A stretch of DNA of 64,000 nt from Parasedimentitalea maritima. Its GTDB lineage: Bacteria; Pseudomonadota; Alphaproteobacteria; Rhodobacterales; Rhodobacteraceae. The notes under the pieces were generated by a model. That model saw only the letters and a program-made list of their open reading frames with translations. It was not told the DNA's origin and did not search any database. Below are positions 37,863-45,764 of the stretch, piece after piece (the stretch's first letter is position 1; each line of letters opens with the position of its first letter). The DNA is taken from the NCBI RefSeq assembly GCF_005771405.1, contig NZ_VAUA01000009.1:1-64000 (forward strand), given 5' to 3'. A program made the position numbers and the translations under genes.

Positions 37863-38333
37863 ATGACTATTGCCGCACGCCTGAAACACCACCTTGATGC
37901 GCAGGGACTTCCCTTTGACATGATCTCGCACCCCTATGCCGCCACCGCCAGTGGCTGCGCCGAAGCTGCGCATGTACCCGGCGATCATTTGGCCAAATCT
38001 GTACTGATTCATATGGAAGAAGGCCCAATGCTCGCGGTGGTCCCGTCAAACCACCAGGTTGATCTGACCCAGTTACAGGCGATGATGGACCGGCGCCTGG
38101 GGCTGGCCGCTGAACGCGAAATCGAGGCCCTGTTCGATGATTGCAATCTTGGCGCTGCCCCACCGGTGGGTGAGGCTTATGACGTGCCGACTATTGTCGA
38201 CAACAGCCTGTCCGGGCTGGACAAAGTCTGGTTCGAAGCAGGCGATCACAAAACACTGGTAGAAATGCAGGGTAAACATTTTGACCAGCTGATGCAGGGG
38301 GCAAAACACGGCTCGTTCTGCACCATGCACTAA
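37863..38333 (+). CDS. YbaK/EbsC-family aminoacyl-tRNA deacylase-like protein
   Basis: A 156-residue protein of the YbaK/ProX-type editing-domain family, which hydrolyses mischarged aminoacyl-tRNAs in trans. The typical features are KHHLDAQGLPFDMISHPYAATASGCAEAAHVPGDHLAKSVLI, containing the conserved lysine of the active site, then MLAVVPSNHQVDLTQLQAMM and a C-terminal GDHKTLVEMQGKHFDQLM. The start at 37863 has GGAGG 5-6 nt upstream; the longer open frame to 37749 is not family-like. The exact tRNA specificity is unknown. A 9-bp-stem hairpin follows the gene. Confidence 0.82.
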   Translation: MTIAARLKHHLDAQGLPFDMISHPYAATASGCAEAAHVPGDHLAKSVLIHMEEGPMLAVVPSNHQVDLTQLQAMMDRRLGLAAEREIEALFDDCNLGAAPPVGEAYDVPTIVDNSLSGLDKVWFEAGDHKTLVEMQGKHFDQLMQGAKHGSFCTMH

Positions 38334-38360
38334 AGGCAGCATCTGTCGTTTGCGCTCCTG

Positions 38361-38383
38361 ACAGCAGGCTTGCCGCCTGCTGT
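38361..38383 (+). terminator. Hairpin after YbaK-like gene
   Basis: ACAGCAGGC, a 5-nt loop TTGCC, then GCCTGCTGT: a perfect 9-bp stem. The T-run after it is weak, so strength is uncertain. Confidence 0.65.
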
Positions 38384-38418
38384 ATTCAGGCTATGCTCAA
38401 TCCACAGAGGTATTGCGT

Positions 38419-39018
38419 ATGTTTACAACAGTTTTTCGTTTTCTGCTGATTGCAGCCCTTGCCACCGCTCAACCGGTTATCGCCGGCGAGGGCGGCGGAA
38501 ACGAAGGTGGTGACCGGGGCGGTGGCTTCAGCACCAGCACCCTGAATGGCTCGGCCACCAGTCGGGTCGTGGATATTCTGACCCGGGGGTTTGGCAAGTG
38601 TAAACGTTTGCCAAAAATCTACCGCTATGACTGCTACTGGAAAACATACAAAAAAGCCCAGGATTTTCTACACGGCAGCCTGGTCTACTCACAGGCCCAC
38701 AAGGCAATATCGGAGGTTGAAGACACCCTTCGGCTTGTGGTGCGCAACAATGTGGATCCGAGCAAGAAACCAGTCCGGCGTGGTCTAAATACCTACCGGG
38801 CCATTAACGAAGCGGCTATTCCCGAAGCCAAAGCCCGTACGGAGCGGGCCATGGACCAGGCTCAAACTATTTTGCTGCGGGCTCCGGATAACAAACAGGC
38901 GCATTTTGCCCGCATCGCTGATGCCGTCAATTCCAACAAGGTTTTGCTTCGGTCCGCTTTGTTGCCTGGTGGCCTATTGCGGTTCGCTTGGTATCTGATG
39001 CAACTCAGGTCGGCATAA
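38419..39018 (+). CDS. Secreted protein of unknown function (paralogue 1)
   Basis: A 199-residue protein with a Sec signal peptide (MFTTVFRFLLIAALATAQPV, cut after VIA-G) and a glycine-rich start of the mature chain (GEGGGNEGGDRGGG). The rest is mostly helical. It shares its body with the protein at 40534: C-K-x-L-P-K-I-Y-x-Y-D-C-Y-W here, then VEDTLRLVV, ERAMDQAQTILLRA, HFARIADAVNSNKVLLRSALL. The two conserved cysteines near 60 and 71 of the precursor may form a disulphide. I do not recognise the family. AGAGG lies 8 nt before the ATG at 38419; a TTG two codons earlier is less likely. Confidence 0.75.
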   Translation: MFTTVFRFLLIAALATAQPVIAGEGGGNEGGDRGGGFSTSTLNGSATSRVVDILTRGFGKCKRLPKIYRYDCYWKTYKKAQDFLHGSLVYSQAHKAISEVEDTLRLVVRNNVDPSKKPVRRGLNTYRAINEAAIPEAKARTERAMDQAQTILLRAPDNKQAHFARIADAVNSNKVLLRSALLPGGLLRFAWYLMQLRSA

Positions 39019-39049
39019 CGACTTCGATACCCATCTGAGCATAAAAGCT

Positions 39050-39093
39050 AAAAAGGCAGTGACGACCCATTGGGAGCAGTCTCTGCCTTTTCT
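39050..39093. terminator. Bidirectional terminator
   Basis: AAAAAGGCAG pairs with CTGCCTTTTC, with TGAC/GTCT extending the stem. A-rich on the left and T-rich on the right, it fits both of the convergent genes on either side. Confidence 0.75.
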
Positions 39094-39112
39094 TCTATGA
39101 ACGGGGTTCCGC

Positions 39113-39703
39113 TTATTCGGTGACCGTCAGCCCCAACATCCGCCAGTTCTGCATCCCGCCGCGATAGTAGAAAATCTTATCAGCGGGATATCCAGCGGCA
39201 ATCATATTGCGCGCAGCAGTTGGCGACTGGCCACACCATGGACCATTGCAAAACAGTGCCACAGGCTTGGCAGCCTGACAGTCAAACCCGTCAAAATCAA
39301 TCTCACAGCCAAGCTCGTCCAATCGATCAGAGGCCTCGGCAAACGGAATATTGACCGCGCCAGGGATTGACCCTCCAGCAAAGTTAGCAACAACCCTGCT
39401 GTCGACCACCATAGCCTCTGGGTCGACCAACATATCCATGAGTTCAAGTTCACCAATCGCCGTCACGCCTTCGGCAGGAACCATGGGCTGTACGCAAAAC
39501 GGCGGACAGGCCCGCGAGGTCCGGGCCCAATTTTCGTCAACCCGGTTTTCGGTGTCCTGAACACGGGAAATTCCAACCGGGCCGTCTGGGGTCTGCACCG
39601 TGACCTCATTGATCGTCTTGGTGATCCCGACCGTTTCCGCCAACGCACACCCAGCACAGGTTACCGCAACACCGACAGCCGCCAGCGCATGAAATATCCG
39701 CAT
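39113..39703 (-). CDS. Exported rhodanese-like protein
   Basis: A 196-residue protein with an N-terminal signal (HALAAVGVAVTCAGCALA). The C-terminal two thirds is a rhodanese-like domain: MVVDSRVVANFAGGSIPGAVNIP matches the rhodanese CH2A region, and the active-site loop is ALFCNGPWCGQSPTAARNMI, with a C-x4-C pair rather than the simple CxxGxR loop. This resembles the C-x-x-x-C-W rhodanese-like proteins found beside periplasmic dehydrogenases. ACPPFCVQPM, before the domain, offers two further cysteines. A role in periplasmic sulphur or redox chemistry is plausible. It is followed by the bidirectional terminator and preceded by an unrelated universal stress protein. Confidence 0.8.
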   Translation of the reverse strand: MRIFHALAAVGVAVTCAGCALAETVGITKTINEVTVQTPDGPVGISRVQDTENRVDENWARTSRACPPFCVQPMVPAEGVTAIGELELMDMLVDPEAMVVDSRVVANFAGGSIPGAVNIPFAEASDRLDELGCEIDFDGFDCQAAKPVALFCNGPWCGQSPTAARNMIAAGYPADKIFYYRGGMQNWRMLGLTVTE

Positions 39704-39782
39704 TATCTATCCCTTCCATTTTCACGCACCCAAGCACGTCCGAGCGAACTACTCAACCAGAGCGCAGATAACCTACTCTTGT

Positions 39783-40193
39783 TTACCGCACTACATGCAC
39801 AGCACAGGCCGCATGACGCACCACTTGGGAAGCCGTCGAACCAAGTAACAGATCCTGCATTCCCGGACGGTGTGACGCAATAATGATCAAATCCGGGCTG
39901 TTGGTCTCAGCCCAGTCCAGAATTGAACGCCCAGAGTGACCTTCGATAACAACCCCAATTGCATGCGGCAGACTGGCTGCCAAGCTGTCGAGCTCTGTTT
40001 GCAGCGCGGCCCTGGCCTGCGCCAGATAATCAAGGGGCATATATGAAATGGCATAGGCCGGAATATGCTCCACCACATGCAGCAGCGTCACTGCTCCACC
40101 CTCGGTACACAACAGCTTGGCCAATTTGAGTGGCCCATTTATATCGCGGTCGGGATCAAAGGAAATCGGCACCAGAATTTTATGATACATCAA
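39783..40193 (-). CDS. Universal stress protein UspA family
   Basis: A 136-residue single-domain Usp protein. It opens MYHKILVPISFDPDRD and closes with LIIIASHRPGMQDLLLGSTASQVVRHAACAVHVVR, which carries the ATP-binding G-2x-G-9x-G-S/T-like motif in altered form (GMQDLLLGSTAS). Such proteins bind ATP or AMP and are induced by energy or redox stress. Upstream lies the inverted repeat TTGAT-N4-GTCAG (40244-40257), a near match to an Fnr-type box, so oxygen control by an FnrL-like regulator is likely. No operon partner is seen. Confidence 0.85.
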   Translation of the reverse strand: MMYHKILVPISFDPDRDINGPLKLAKLLCTEGGAVTLLHVVEHIPAYAISYMPLDYLAQARAALQTELDSLAASLPHAIGVVIEGHSGRSILDWAETNSPDLIIIASHRPGMQDLLLGSTASQVVRHAACAVHVVR

Positions 40194-40237
40194 TAGTCTC
40201 CTCTCTTGCGGTTTCAGGCTATTCCACAGACGGGCAA

Positions 40238-40257
40238 CTGACCTTGATACAGGTCAG
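40238..40257. promoter_or_regulatory. Possible Fnr-type operator upstream of uspA-like gene
   Basis: TTGAT-ACAG-GTCAG (40244-40257) matches the Fnr consensus TTGAT-N4-ATCAA at 8 of 10 positions, and CTGACC/GGTCAG form a perfect 6-bp inverted repeat around it. It lies about 45 bp upstream of the universal stress gene start. Confidence 0.4.
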
Positions 40258-40533
40258 CCAACGCTAAAATACAACTCGTCAGGAAATTACGCATTTGTTG
40301 TTGCCCAATACCTTGGTGTAAATATACTCGGCTCAGTCTCACATAGCCGACCCAAGACAGAATTCAGCATTGGGCACACCACTATTTAGCGCTTCGACTT
40401 CAGTTAGCGAACGCCCAACCGGTTCTTCAAACGCGTAGTGCGAAACATTATTGGGCAGTTTGTCGGACGAAGTAGGCCTGTTTGATAACGGCAGGCCAAA
40501 ACAACTGTTTTAATTAGTTAAAGGCGTACTCAC
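40258..40533. other. Intergenic region, no gene seen
   Basis: Together with 40194-40257 this is a 340-bp gap between divergent genes. Apart from the Fnr-like box I see no open frame, repeat or RNA gene. Promoters for both neighbours must lie here. Confidence 0.5.
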
Positions 40534-41091
40534 ATGTTTGCCCACTCTCTAAAAATTCTATTGGTCCTATCGCTCCCCACAATTGGCGTCGCTGCATCCA
40601 ATCCTTCGCCAAACGAGGCGGGAACCATACAACTGGCGATGTCTGACACTATAACCAGCAAAGTCGTATTGGTATTGCAGGAGGGCGGCGACGAATGCCG
40701 TGGCATCCCGAATGTTTACCAGTTTGATTGCTACCGGCAGATGTTCCGCCGCGCCGGCTCGTCCGTCAGCAAGTTCCCCGATTACGGTGAAGCGCGCAAA
40801 GCGTTCCGCCATGTTGAAAAAACCCTGAAAGCGGTGCTGAAACAATACCCGGACAAGGCAACGGCACCGCTACGCAGCAATGGGCGCACCTACAAACCCA
40901 TCCAACCTGATGCGGTAAAGTCCGCCTCTGCGGCTTTTGAGCGTGCGAGGGCTGAGGCCACGACTATTCTGCTACGTGCCAATGGCCCGATCAGAATTCA
41001 CTACGAACGTATTGCCTCAGTTGTCGGCTCCAACAAATTGATCATCCGCTCGCAGTTGTTGATGCAGGTCCTGTTCAAGCATCTGACATAA
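40534..41091 (+). CDS. Secreted protein of unknown function (paralogue 2)
   Basis: A 185-residue protein with a signal peptide (MFAHSLKILLVLSLPTIGVA, cut near AS-N). It is a clear paralogue of the protein at 38419. Shared elements are C-R-G-I-P-N-V-Y-Q-F-D-C-Y-R, FRHVEKTLKAVLKQ, RTYKPI, ERARAEATTILLRA and HYERIASVVGSNKLIIRSQLL. The glycine-rich stretch of the first paralogue is missing. The fold is probably a helical bundle with one conserved disulphide. It probably acts in the periplasm. The neighbours (universal stress protein, monooxygenase-like gene) give no clue. Family not recognised. Confidence 0.75.
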   Translation: MFAHSLKILLVLSLPTIGVAASNPSPNEAGTIQLAMSDTITSKVVLVLQEGGDECRGIPNVYQFDCYRQMFRRAGSSVSKFPDYGEARKAFRHVEKTLKAVLKQYPDKATAPLRSNGRTYKPIQPDAVKSASAAFERARAEATTILLRANGPIRIHYERIASVVGSNKLIIRSQLLMQVLFKHLT

Positions 41092-41099
41092 CGCTGGTG

Positions 41100-41420
41100 T
41101 CAGCCAAAAGTGTCGGCAACGTCATACATCACGGGCTCAAAACTGCGGCATAATTCGTGTATTTTTCGATTTCGATCCCGCATTTCCTGGGTTCTCAGCA
41201 TTGCCAGAAAATCCTCACGCCGGTTCCACTGGGAATAGTTGGCGATCCGGGTTTGGGCGTCATTGACGTGCAGGCCCGCCGAAATAAACCCGGGCTGTTG
41301 TGAAATGAATTCAGCATAAGCTTCGGTCAGCGCATCCAGCAGATCCTGGCAGGTCCCGGGGGTCATCTCAAACGTGGTGATGACCGTCTGGATATCAGCA
41401 GCTTTGGCGATTGTTGGCAT
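41100..41420 (-). CDS. Antibiotic biosynthesis monooxygenase (ABM) domain protein
   Basis: A 106-residue protein of the ABM ferredoxin-like fold: TVITTFEMTPGTCQDLLDALTEAYAEFISQQPGFISAGLHVNDAQTRIANYSQWNRREDFLAML is the whole domain, with the SAGLHVN and YSQW strands typical of the family. Members are small dimeric cofactor-free oxygenases or haem-degrading enzymes, though many have no known substrate. I start at 41420, where GGAGGAG is well placed; the longer open frame to 41633 overlaps the divergent neighbour and is not family-like. It ends 9 bp from the stop of the secreted protein gene, which points towards it. Confidence 0.82.
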   Translation of the reverse strand: MPTIAKAADIQTVITTFEMTPGTCQDLLDALTEAYAEFISQQPGFISAGLHVNDAQTRIANYSQWNRREDFLAMLRTQEMRDRNRKIHELCRSFEPVMYDVADTFG

Positions 41421-41582
41421 TGGCTCCTCCGTTGAATGGGTCCAGCCTAACCGAAGACATTGCAAAAGCAGAAGAGTTTTCAGCAATCCGCACAATAGAA
41501 ATGAAGCCTGTTGCGCGTGTTTTGACTTGTCTGTCGTTAGCCGATGGATAACATCACGTCGCACAAGTGGAACCGCCAAGAC

Positions 41583-42065
41583 ATGACAAACCCAATTCGA
41601 CCTACAGACAACGAAGCCCGCGCATTGGCACAATCCCTGATGGTCAATGCCCGATTTGCAGCATTGGGCGTTGTAACAGACGATGGCACACCTCTGGTGA
41701 CCCGTATTGCCTTTGGCCTGTGCCCACAGGGCCGTCCTGTTAGTTTGGTGTCATCCCTGTCAATGCACACCCGCGCCCTACAGGCGAACCCAGCTTGTTC
41801 ACTGTTGGTGGGGGAACCCGGTGACAAGGGCGATCCCCTGACCCATCCTCGGTTGAGCCTGATCTGCCGCGCTTCGTTTGTGCGTCATGGTGAGGACGGA
41901 TACAGCGAACTGGCCGCACATTATCTGCGCGACCATCCCAAATCCAAACTCTACATCGGGTTCAGCGATTTTGCATTTGCCCAACTAAATGTAATTGAAG
42001 GCCATCTGAATGGCGGCTTTGGCAAGGCTTTTCACCTGACCGCCGAGGATCTGGGTCAGAGCTGA
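41583..42065 (+). CDS. Pyridoxamine 5'-phosphate oxidase-like FMN-binding protein
   Basis: A 160-residue split-barrel flavoprotein-fold protein, close to the HugZ/PNPOx-like group. It shows RFAALGVVTDDGTPLVTRIAFGL, VSLVSSLSMHTRALQANPACSLLVGEPGDKGDPLTHPRLSLICRA and a C-terminal GHLNGGFGKAFHL, the last being the haem-associated GGFGxA motif of HugZ-like proteins. Binding of FMN or haem is likely; catalytic pyridoxine chemistry is not. I start it at 41583 because the upstream ATG (41544) adds a stretch that is not family-like; neither has a strong ribosome site. It is convergent with the beta-helix protein, stop to stop. Confidence 0.8.
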   Translation: MTNPIRPTDNEARALAQSLMVNARFAALGVVTDDGTPLVTRIAFGLCPQGRPVSLVSSLSMHTRALQANPACSLLVGEPGDKGDPLTHPRLSLICRASFVRHGEDGYSELAAHYLRDHPKSKLYIGFSDFAFAQLNVIEGHLNGGFGKAFHLTAEDLGQS

Positions 42066-44351
42066 TCATTTATCCATACGCATGGTCACCTGTACTTCTC
42101 CATGTACGGATTCTTCCCAAACCAAATCTATCTGATCCCGGTTGCTTCCCTGCTCCAAATCGACATAGGGCATCGCATAACGGGACGAGCCACCACTGGT
42201 TCTGATGGCCCCCAATGCAATCACGCTGTCCACGCCGCGTGATCGACCGCCAAAGGGCAACCCATCGTCAGGATCAATCGTCCAGGTTTTGGTCGCAGAC
42301 GATTGATCATGCCGCACGCGCAACGGGTTCGAAACAGCGGCACTGACATTGTGAAATGTATTACCCTCAAAAAACACGTTTTTGGTGCGACTGAAGTCCA
42401 GACTGGAAAAACTGGTATCCACCTGCTCGGCACGGTCAATTGACCCATTGATTGAACGGAACTTATTGCCGCTCACGGACATCCCGTTCAGGAAGTGGTC
42501 ACTGCCGTAGGGCTTGATCACAATGTAGCTAAACCACGGTGCAACATCCCCTGACAGAAAGACGTTGTCGGTGATCGACAGCGAACTGAACGAGAACCCG
42601 GCGGTGAAATCCGGAGTTGAATCCAGCTCATTGGTCCATTCGATAAAGCAGTTATCGACATAATTGTCCGACACCGTCGTTGAACAATAGGTGCTGGAAA
42701 TCACCAACCCAGCCGTGCGAACACCGTTTGCAACCGTATCGCCTTGAAAGAAATGGTTGCCAGTCACCGTGTTGTTCTCACCTGCCAAGATAGCAAAATG
42801 GCGGAACTTGGTGGCCCTGTTGTTGCGCAGTTTGGCATCATTGGCGTTGACGTTCAGCGCCACGCTGACGCGGTCCGGCACATCGTCGGGCTCCTCCGCA
42901 GACAGGAACTGGCAATTGTCGATCAAAATGCCCTGACAGCCCGACCCAATCGACGAAATGCCGCGATCCTTGGGCCGTGAGATAAAACAGTGATCCAGAC
43001 TGAACACCGACCCTGCCGGGGCCAACCGTATGGCACTGCAATGACTGTTGCACTGTATTTCGACCTCGGTCATGCCAAATTTGCTCAGCGAACTGAAACC
43101 GCTGAAATCCAGCATGTATTTGAAATCTTTGAAGGTAAACACCTGCGTCCCGGCCGCATCATAGAGCGGAGAATTCAGCGTCAGCTCACCCGCGCCAGTG
43201 TTCTTGGACTTCACATAGACTTCGCGCCCCACCCCACTGCCTTCAACCAGGGCCCCAACCGGAATATTGGCGATATTGGCAACGGATGTCAGGGTCCGCG
43301 AGTCGTTGGGATTATAAGTGGCCTGTGCCGTCACGGTTTCGGTATCCCAAACCGCCCCTGATTGCGCCTCGATCTGGCCATTGCGGATTATCCGCCGGGT
43401 TGAATAATTGGTCTTGTTGGGCACCGCCGCCTGCATATCCACCGGACCACTCAGACTGACCTTGCGCCCGCCCAGATCCAGCGATTCATGATCTGAATTA
43501 TTGAGCAGCGCCTGAAAGGCCTTTTTGAACCCCAAGTCTTCGCTGCCAAATGCGGAGGCATAGCTGGGGAAATCAAAATCCTTGGTCAGCAATAACATCT
43601 TATCAGTGGGCATTGTGACCGTGCCCTCAAACAATACGTGGTGGTTCAGGGACACCGTGTCATCCAGATAAAATTCACCAGCCGGCACCAGAATACGCCG
43701 CCCATCTGCTGCGTCATCTGCGGCCTCAAACGCTGGCGCATCATTGGTTACCCCATCGCCCACCGCGCCAAAGTCAGTGACATCCACCAGACTGAGCATA
43801 TCGCGCAGATAGGCGCTGGTGATATCGATGATCTCGATATCTTCAATCCGCACCACGCCACCGGTTGGCCCGGTCAGATCCAGCCCCATGTGGCCGTAGG
43901 TTGCATTGCGCCCCCAGGCCATATCCACCCCACCGCGCGCACCGGTGCCAATGATGGCACTCACCTCAACCACCGCGCCATAGCTGGTCAGGGTGGTGCT
44001 GGGACCCGTTTCAACCACACCGCCAATGTGGCTACCGCCCGACCCGCCAGCCCAAGCGGCAATACGCACGCTGGGTAAGGCACCACTGATCGCCTTGATC
44101 CGCGCCTTGACCTGCAAATAACACCCCGGCAGTAGCGGCGTTTGCCCCATATACCGCAGCTTCTGGGTCGAGGCGGTCTTTTGCAATTCCAGACAGCCAC
44201 CAAAATCCGCATCCGACGGCACAAAGGCCGCGTTAACCGCGCCGTCATAGGTATCCGACCCCGGCGTGCCATCCCCGCTGGACCACTGGTCCAGACCATC
44301 CACAAATGCAGGTGGCATCAATGCGACGCCCTCGGTGATTGCCTTGTTCAT
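42066..44351 (-). CDS. Large right-handed beta-helix protein (pectate-lyase_3/GH28-related)
   Basis: A 761-residue protein with no signal peptide. Residues 1-185 form a beta-sandwich-like N-terminal domain. LVDVTDFGAVGDGVTNDAPAFEAA (about 187-210) is the classic start of a pectate-lyase_3/GH28-related right-handed beta-helix, which then runs to about 640 as short strands of asparagine-rich turns (GILIDNCQFLSAEE, LRNNRATKFRHFAILAGENN, TVSDNYVDNCFIEW). A small C-terminal strand domain follows. Such architecture is common in phage tail spikes, capsule depolymerases and the head-spike or fibre proteins of gene-transfer agents. No catalytic residues can be assigned with confidence. It has no phage genes around it. 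A gene-transfer-agent satellite locus is a possibility only. Confidence 0.8.
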   Translation of the reverse strand: MNKAITEGVALMPPAFVDGLDQWSSGDGTPGSDTYDGAVNAAFVPSDADFGGCLELQKTASTQKLRYMGQTPLLPGCYLQVKARIKAISGALPSVRIAAWAGGSGGSHIGGVVETGPSTTLTSYGAVVEVSAIIGTGARGGVDMAWGRNATYGHMGLDLTGPTGGVVRIEDIEIIDITSAYLRDMLSLVDVTDFGAVGDGVTNDAPAFEAADDAADGRRILVPAGEFYLDDTVSLNHHVLFEGTVTMPTDKMLLLTKDFDFPSYASAFGSEDLGFKKAFQALLNNSDHESLDLGGRKVSLSGPVDMQAAVPNKTNYSTRRIIRNGQIEAQSGAVWDTETVTAQATYNPNDSRTLTSVANIANIPVGALVEGSGVGREVYVKSKNTGAGELTLNSPLYDAAGTQVFTFKDFKYMLDFSGFSSLSKFGMTEVEIQCNSHCSAIRLAPAGSVFSLDHCFISRPKDRGISSIGSGCQGILIDNCQFLSAEEPDDVPDRVSVALNVNANDAKLRNNRATKFRHFAILAGENNTVTGNHFFQGDTVANGVRTAGLVISSTYCSTTVSDNYVDNCFIEWTNELDSTPDFTAGFSFSSLSITDNVFLSGDVAPWFSYIVIKPYGSDHFLNGMSVSGNKFRSINGSIDRAEQVDTSFSSLDFSRTKNVFFEGNTFHNVSAAVSNPLRVRHDQSSATKTWTIDPDDGLPFGGRSRGVDSVIALGAIRTSGGSSRYAMPYVDLEQGSNRDQIDLVWEESVHGEVQVTMRMDK

Positions 44352-44399
44352 GTAAAACCCTTTCCAACAGCGCCAATGTGTTTGGGAGTGAGGGTTTAA

Positions 44400-44985
44400 G
44401 ACGTCAGGATTAATTCACCCCAAGCACAGCGCACGCTGGGTGGGCAACACCCGGTCGAATACAGAACAGTTGAGCTTTCTTTGGGGTGTGCCACCCAGTG
44501 GCCCAGCCCCCGCCTGACCTTCCCCTCGTGGAGTTCAGGCCGGTTCCCGCAGGGACAAACAGTGCGGGACAGTGAGACCCGTCTAGGAAATGATCTGGGG
44601 GATCATTTCAGGGTCGAACCGGCGGAGCCGTGAGGCATGAACGGGCGGAGCCCCGCGCACCAACAGATACCCCAAAACGCAACGCTGGCAGGAATTCCCC
44701 CTTGGGACGTAAGGCGTAGCCGCACGGCCCGCGCCTGACCTTCCCCACGTGGAGTTCACACTGGTTCCTGAAGGGACAAACAGTCCGGGGGACTGTTTGA
44801 AGTGTGGACGGGCGGAGCCCCGCGCACCAACAGTTCAAATCAAAAACACAGTTAGCAGGAGTTCCCCTTGGGGACGTAAGGCGTAGCCGCACGGCCCGCG
44901 CCTGACCTTCCCCCCGGGAAGGCGCTTTGCACCTCCCCAAGGTCAGGCACGGGCCTTTTGTTAGGAGCTTTAACTTGGCTCCCAC
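44400..44985. repeat. Non-coding region with 167-bp tandem repeat
   Basis: A gene-free region of mosaic repeats. GGGCGGAGCCCCGCGCACCA occurs at 44643 and 44810, GACGTAAGGCGTAGCCGCAC at 44706 and 44873, both exactly 167 bp apart. GACAAACAGT at 44554 and 44775 marks a longer, partial first unit. Each unit contains CCTGACCTTCCCC (44515, 44735, 44902), and the last ends in a palindrome to AAGGTCAGG at 44947. The minus-strand open frame of 125 codons across it is composed of the repeat and I do not accept it as a gene. Confidence 0.75.
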
Positions 44986-45711
44986 TTACAGTTTGTTCTT
45001 ACTAACTTCAGGAACGATTTGATTATTCCAAAGGCCGCCTTCGATCATCAAAGTTACATCCAGAATTTTTGCTCTAATAGCCGGGCCGCATCCTTCCCCA
45101 ACTTTCGCTAATTGGCACAAATAGTTCTCGTAAAATTTCACGTTTTCATGACGTTCATCAAAAAAATTCAACAGCCTATTTTTGAATTTTGATTGGTAGG
45201 CACTATAGGATGATTTTTCCTTCAATGCGTTACTCGCATATTGATCAAAAGGCGGAAACTCCACTGGGTTCCAAAAACTACATATTTTGGACACAAGAGA
45301 CCTTGATTTTGAAACTTGGGATCTTTTGGCTAGTTTGGATAGATTAGGGAGACCGGGTGCTGAATTCGCCTGTTTCGCGAGTTCCACGGCATATTCATCT
45401 ATTGATTTTGCGTTAATGGGGGGATCTTCTCGAACCAAGTTCATTATGAATTCTCTCCTGCCTTGTGCGAGAATTCGCTTTTTTGCTTGCTCAGAAGAAG
45501 AGCCTTTCTTGTCTACAGGACCACCTGGGATATTTCGGGACAGATTATAGTCCTTTGTGAAGGCTGAAAACCGATCAATGCAATTGAGAATAGGGAGTTT
45601 GTCAAACCCACTATTGGATAACCGGTGTTCGAAATCATGTTGCCATAACCTCCAATTCGCTAGAGTAAGAGATTCTGCTAATAAAAACTTGTCTGTTGGT
45701 TTCATGCTCAA
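44986..45711 (-). CDS. Uncharacterised protein, AT-rich gene
   Basis: A 241-residue protein of unrecognised family. It is soluble, lysine- and asparagine-rich, and mainly helical, with motifs such as LSNSGFDKLPILNCIDRFSAFTKDYNLSRNIPGGP, RREFIMNLVREDPPINAKSIDEYAVELAKQ and FPPFDQYASNALKEKSSYSAYQSKFKNRLL. The base composition is clearly more AT-rich than the neighbouring genes, a sign of horizontal gain. It stands alone between the 167-bp repeat region and ettA. The final VSKNKL and the context give no clue to role. The start MSMKPT at 45711 could be the third codon instead. Confidence 0.7.
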   Translation of the reverse strand: MSMKPTDKFLLAESLTLANWRLWQHDFEHRLSNSGFDKLPILNCIDRFSAFTKDYNLSRNIPGGPVDKKGSSSEQAKKRILAQGRREFIMNLVREDPPINAKSIDEYAVELAKQANSAPGLPNLSKLAKRSQVSKSRSLVSKICSFWNPVEFPPFDQYASNALKEKSSYSAYQSKFKNRLLNFFDERHENVKFYENYLCQLAKVGEGCGPAIRAKILDVTLMIEGGLWNNQIVPEVSKNKL

Positions 45712-45720
45712 AACTCCTAA

Positions 45721-45755
45721 ATAAAAAGGCCCGCCAAAATAGACGGGCCTTTGGG
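45721..45755 (-). terminator. Rho-independent terminator of ettA
   Basis: On the minus strand AAAGGCCCGTCTATTTTGGC followed by GGGCCTTTTTAT: a GC-rich stem (AAAGGCCCG/CGGGCCTTT) with a T-run directly after it, 10 bp beyond the ettA stop. Confidence 0.85.
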
Positions 45756-45764
45756 AATTGCACC

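Noticed and set aside
44608-44985. 125-codon minus-strand frame across the 167-bp repeat
   Set aside because: It is made of repeat sequence, repeats itself (CxRGPCGYALR-like blocks) and lacks a ribosome site.
44400-44985. CRISPR array
   Set aside because: The repeat period is 167 bp with long, non-unique sequence between; no short regular repeats or cas genes.
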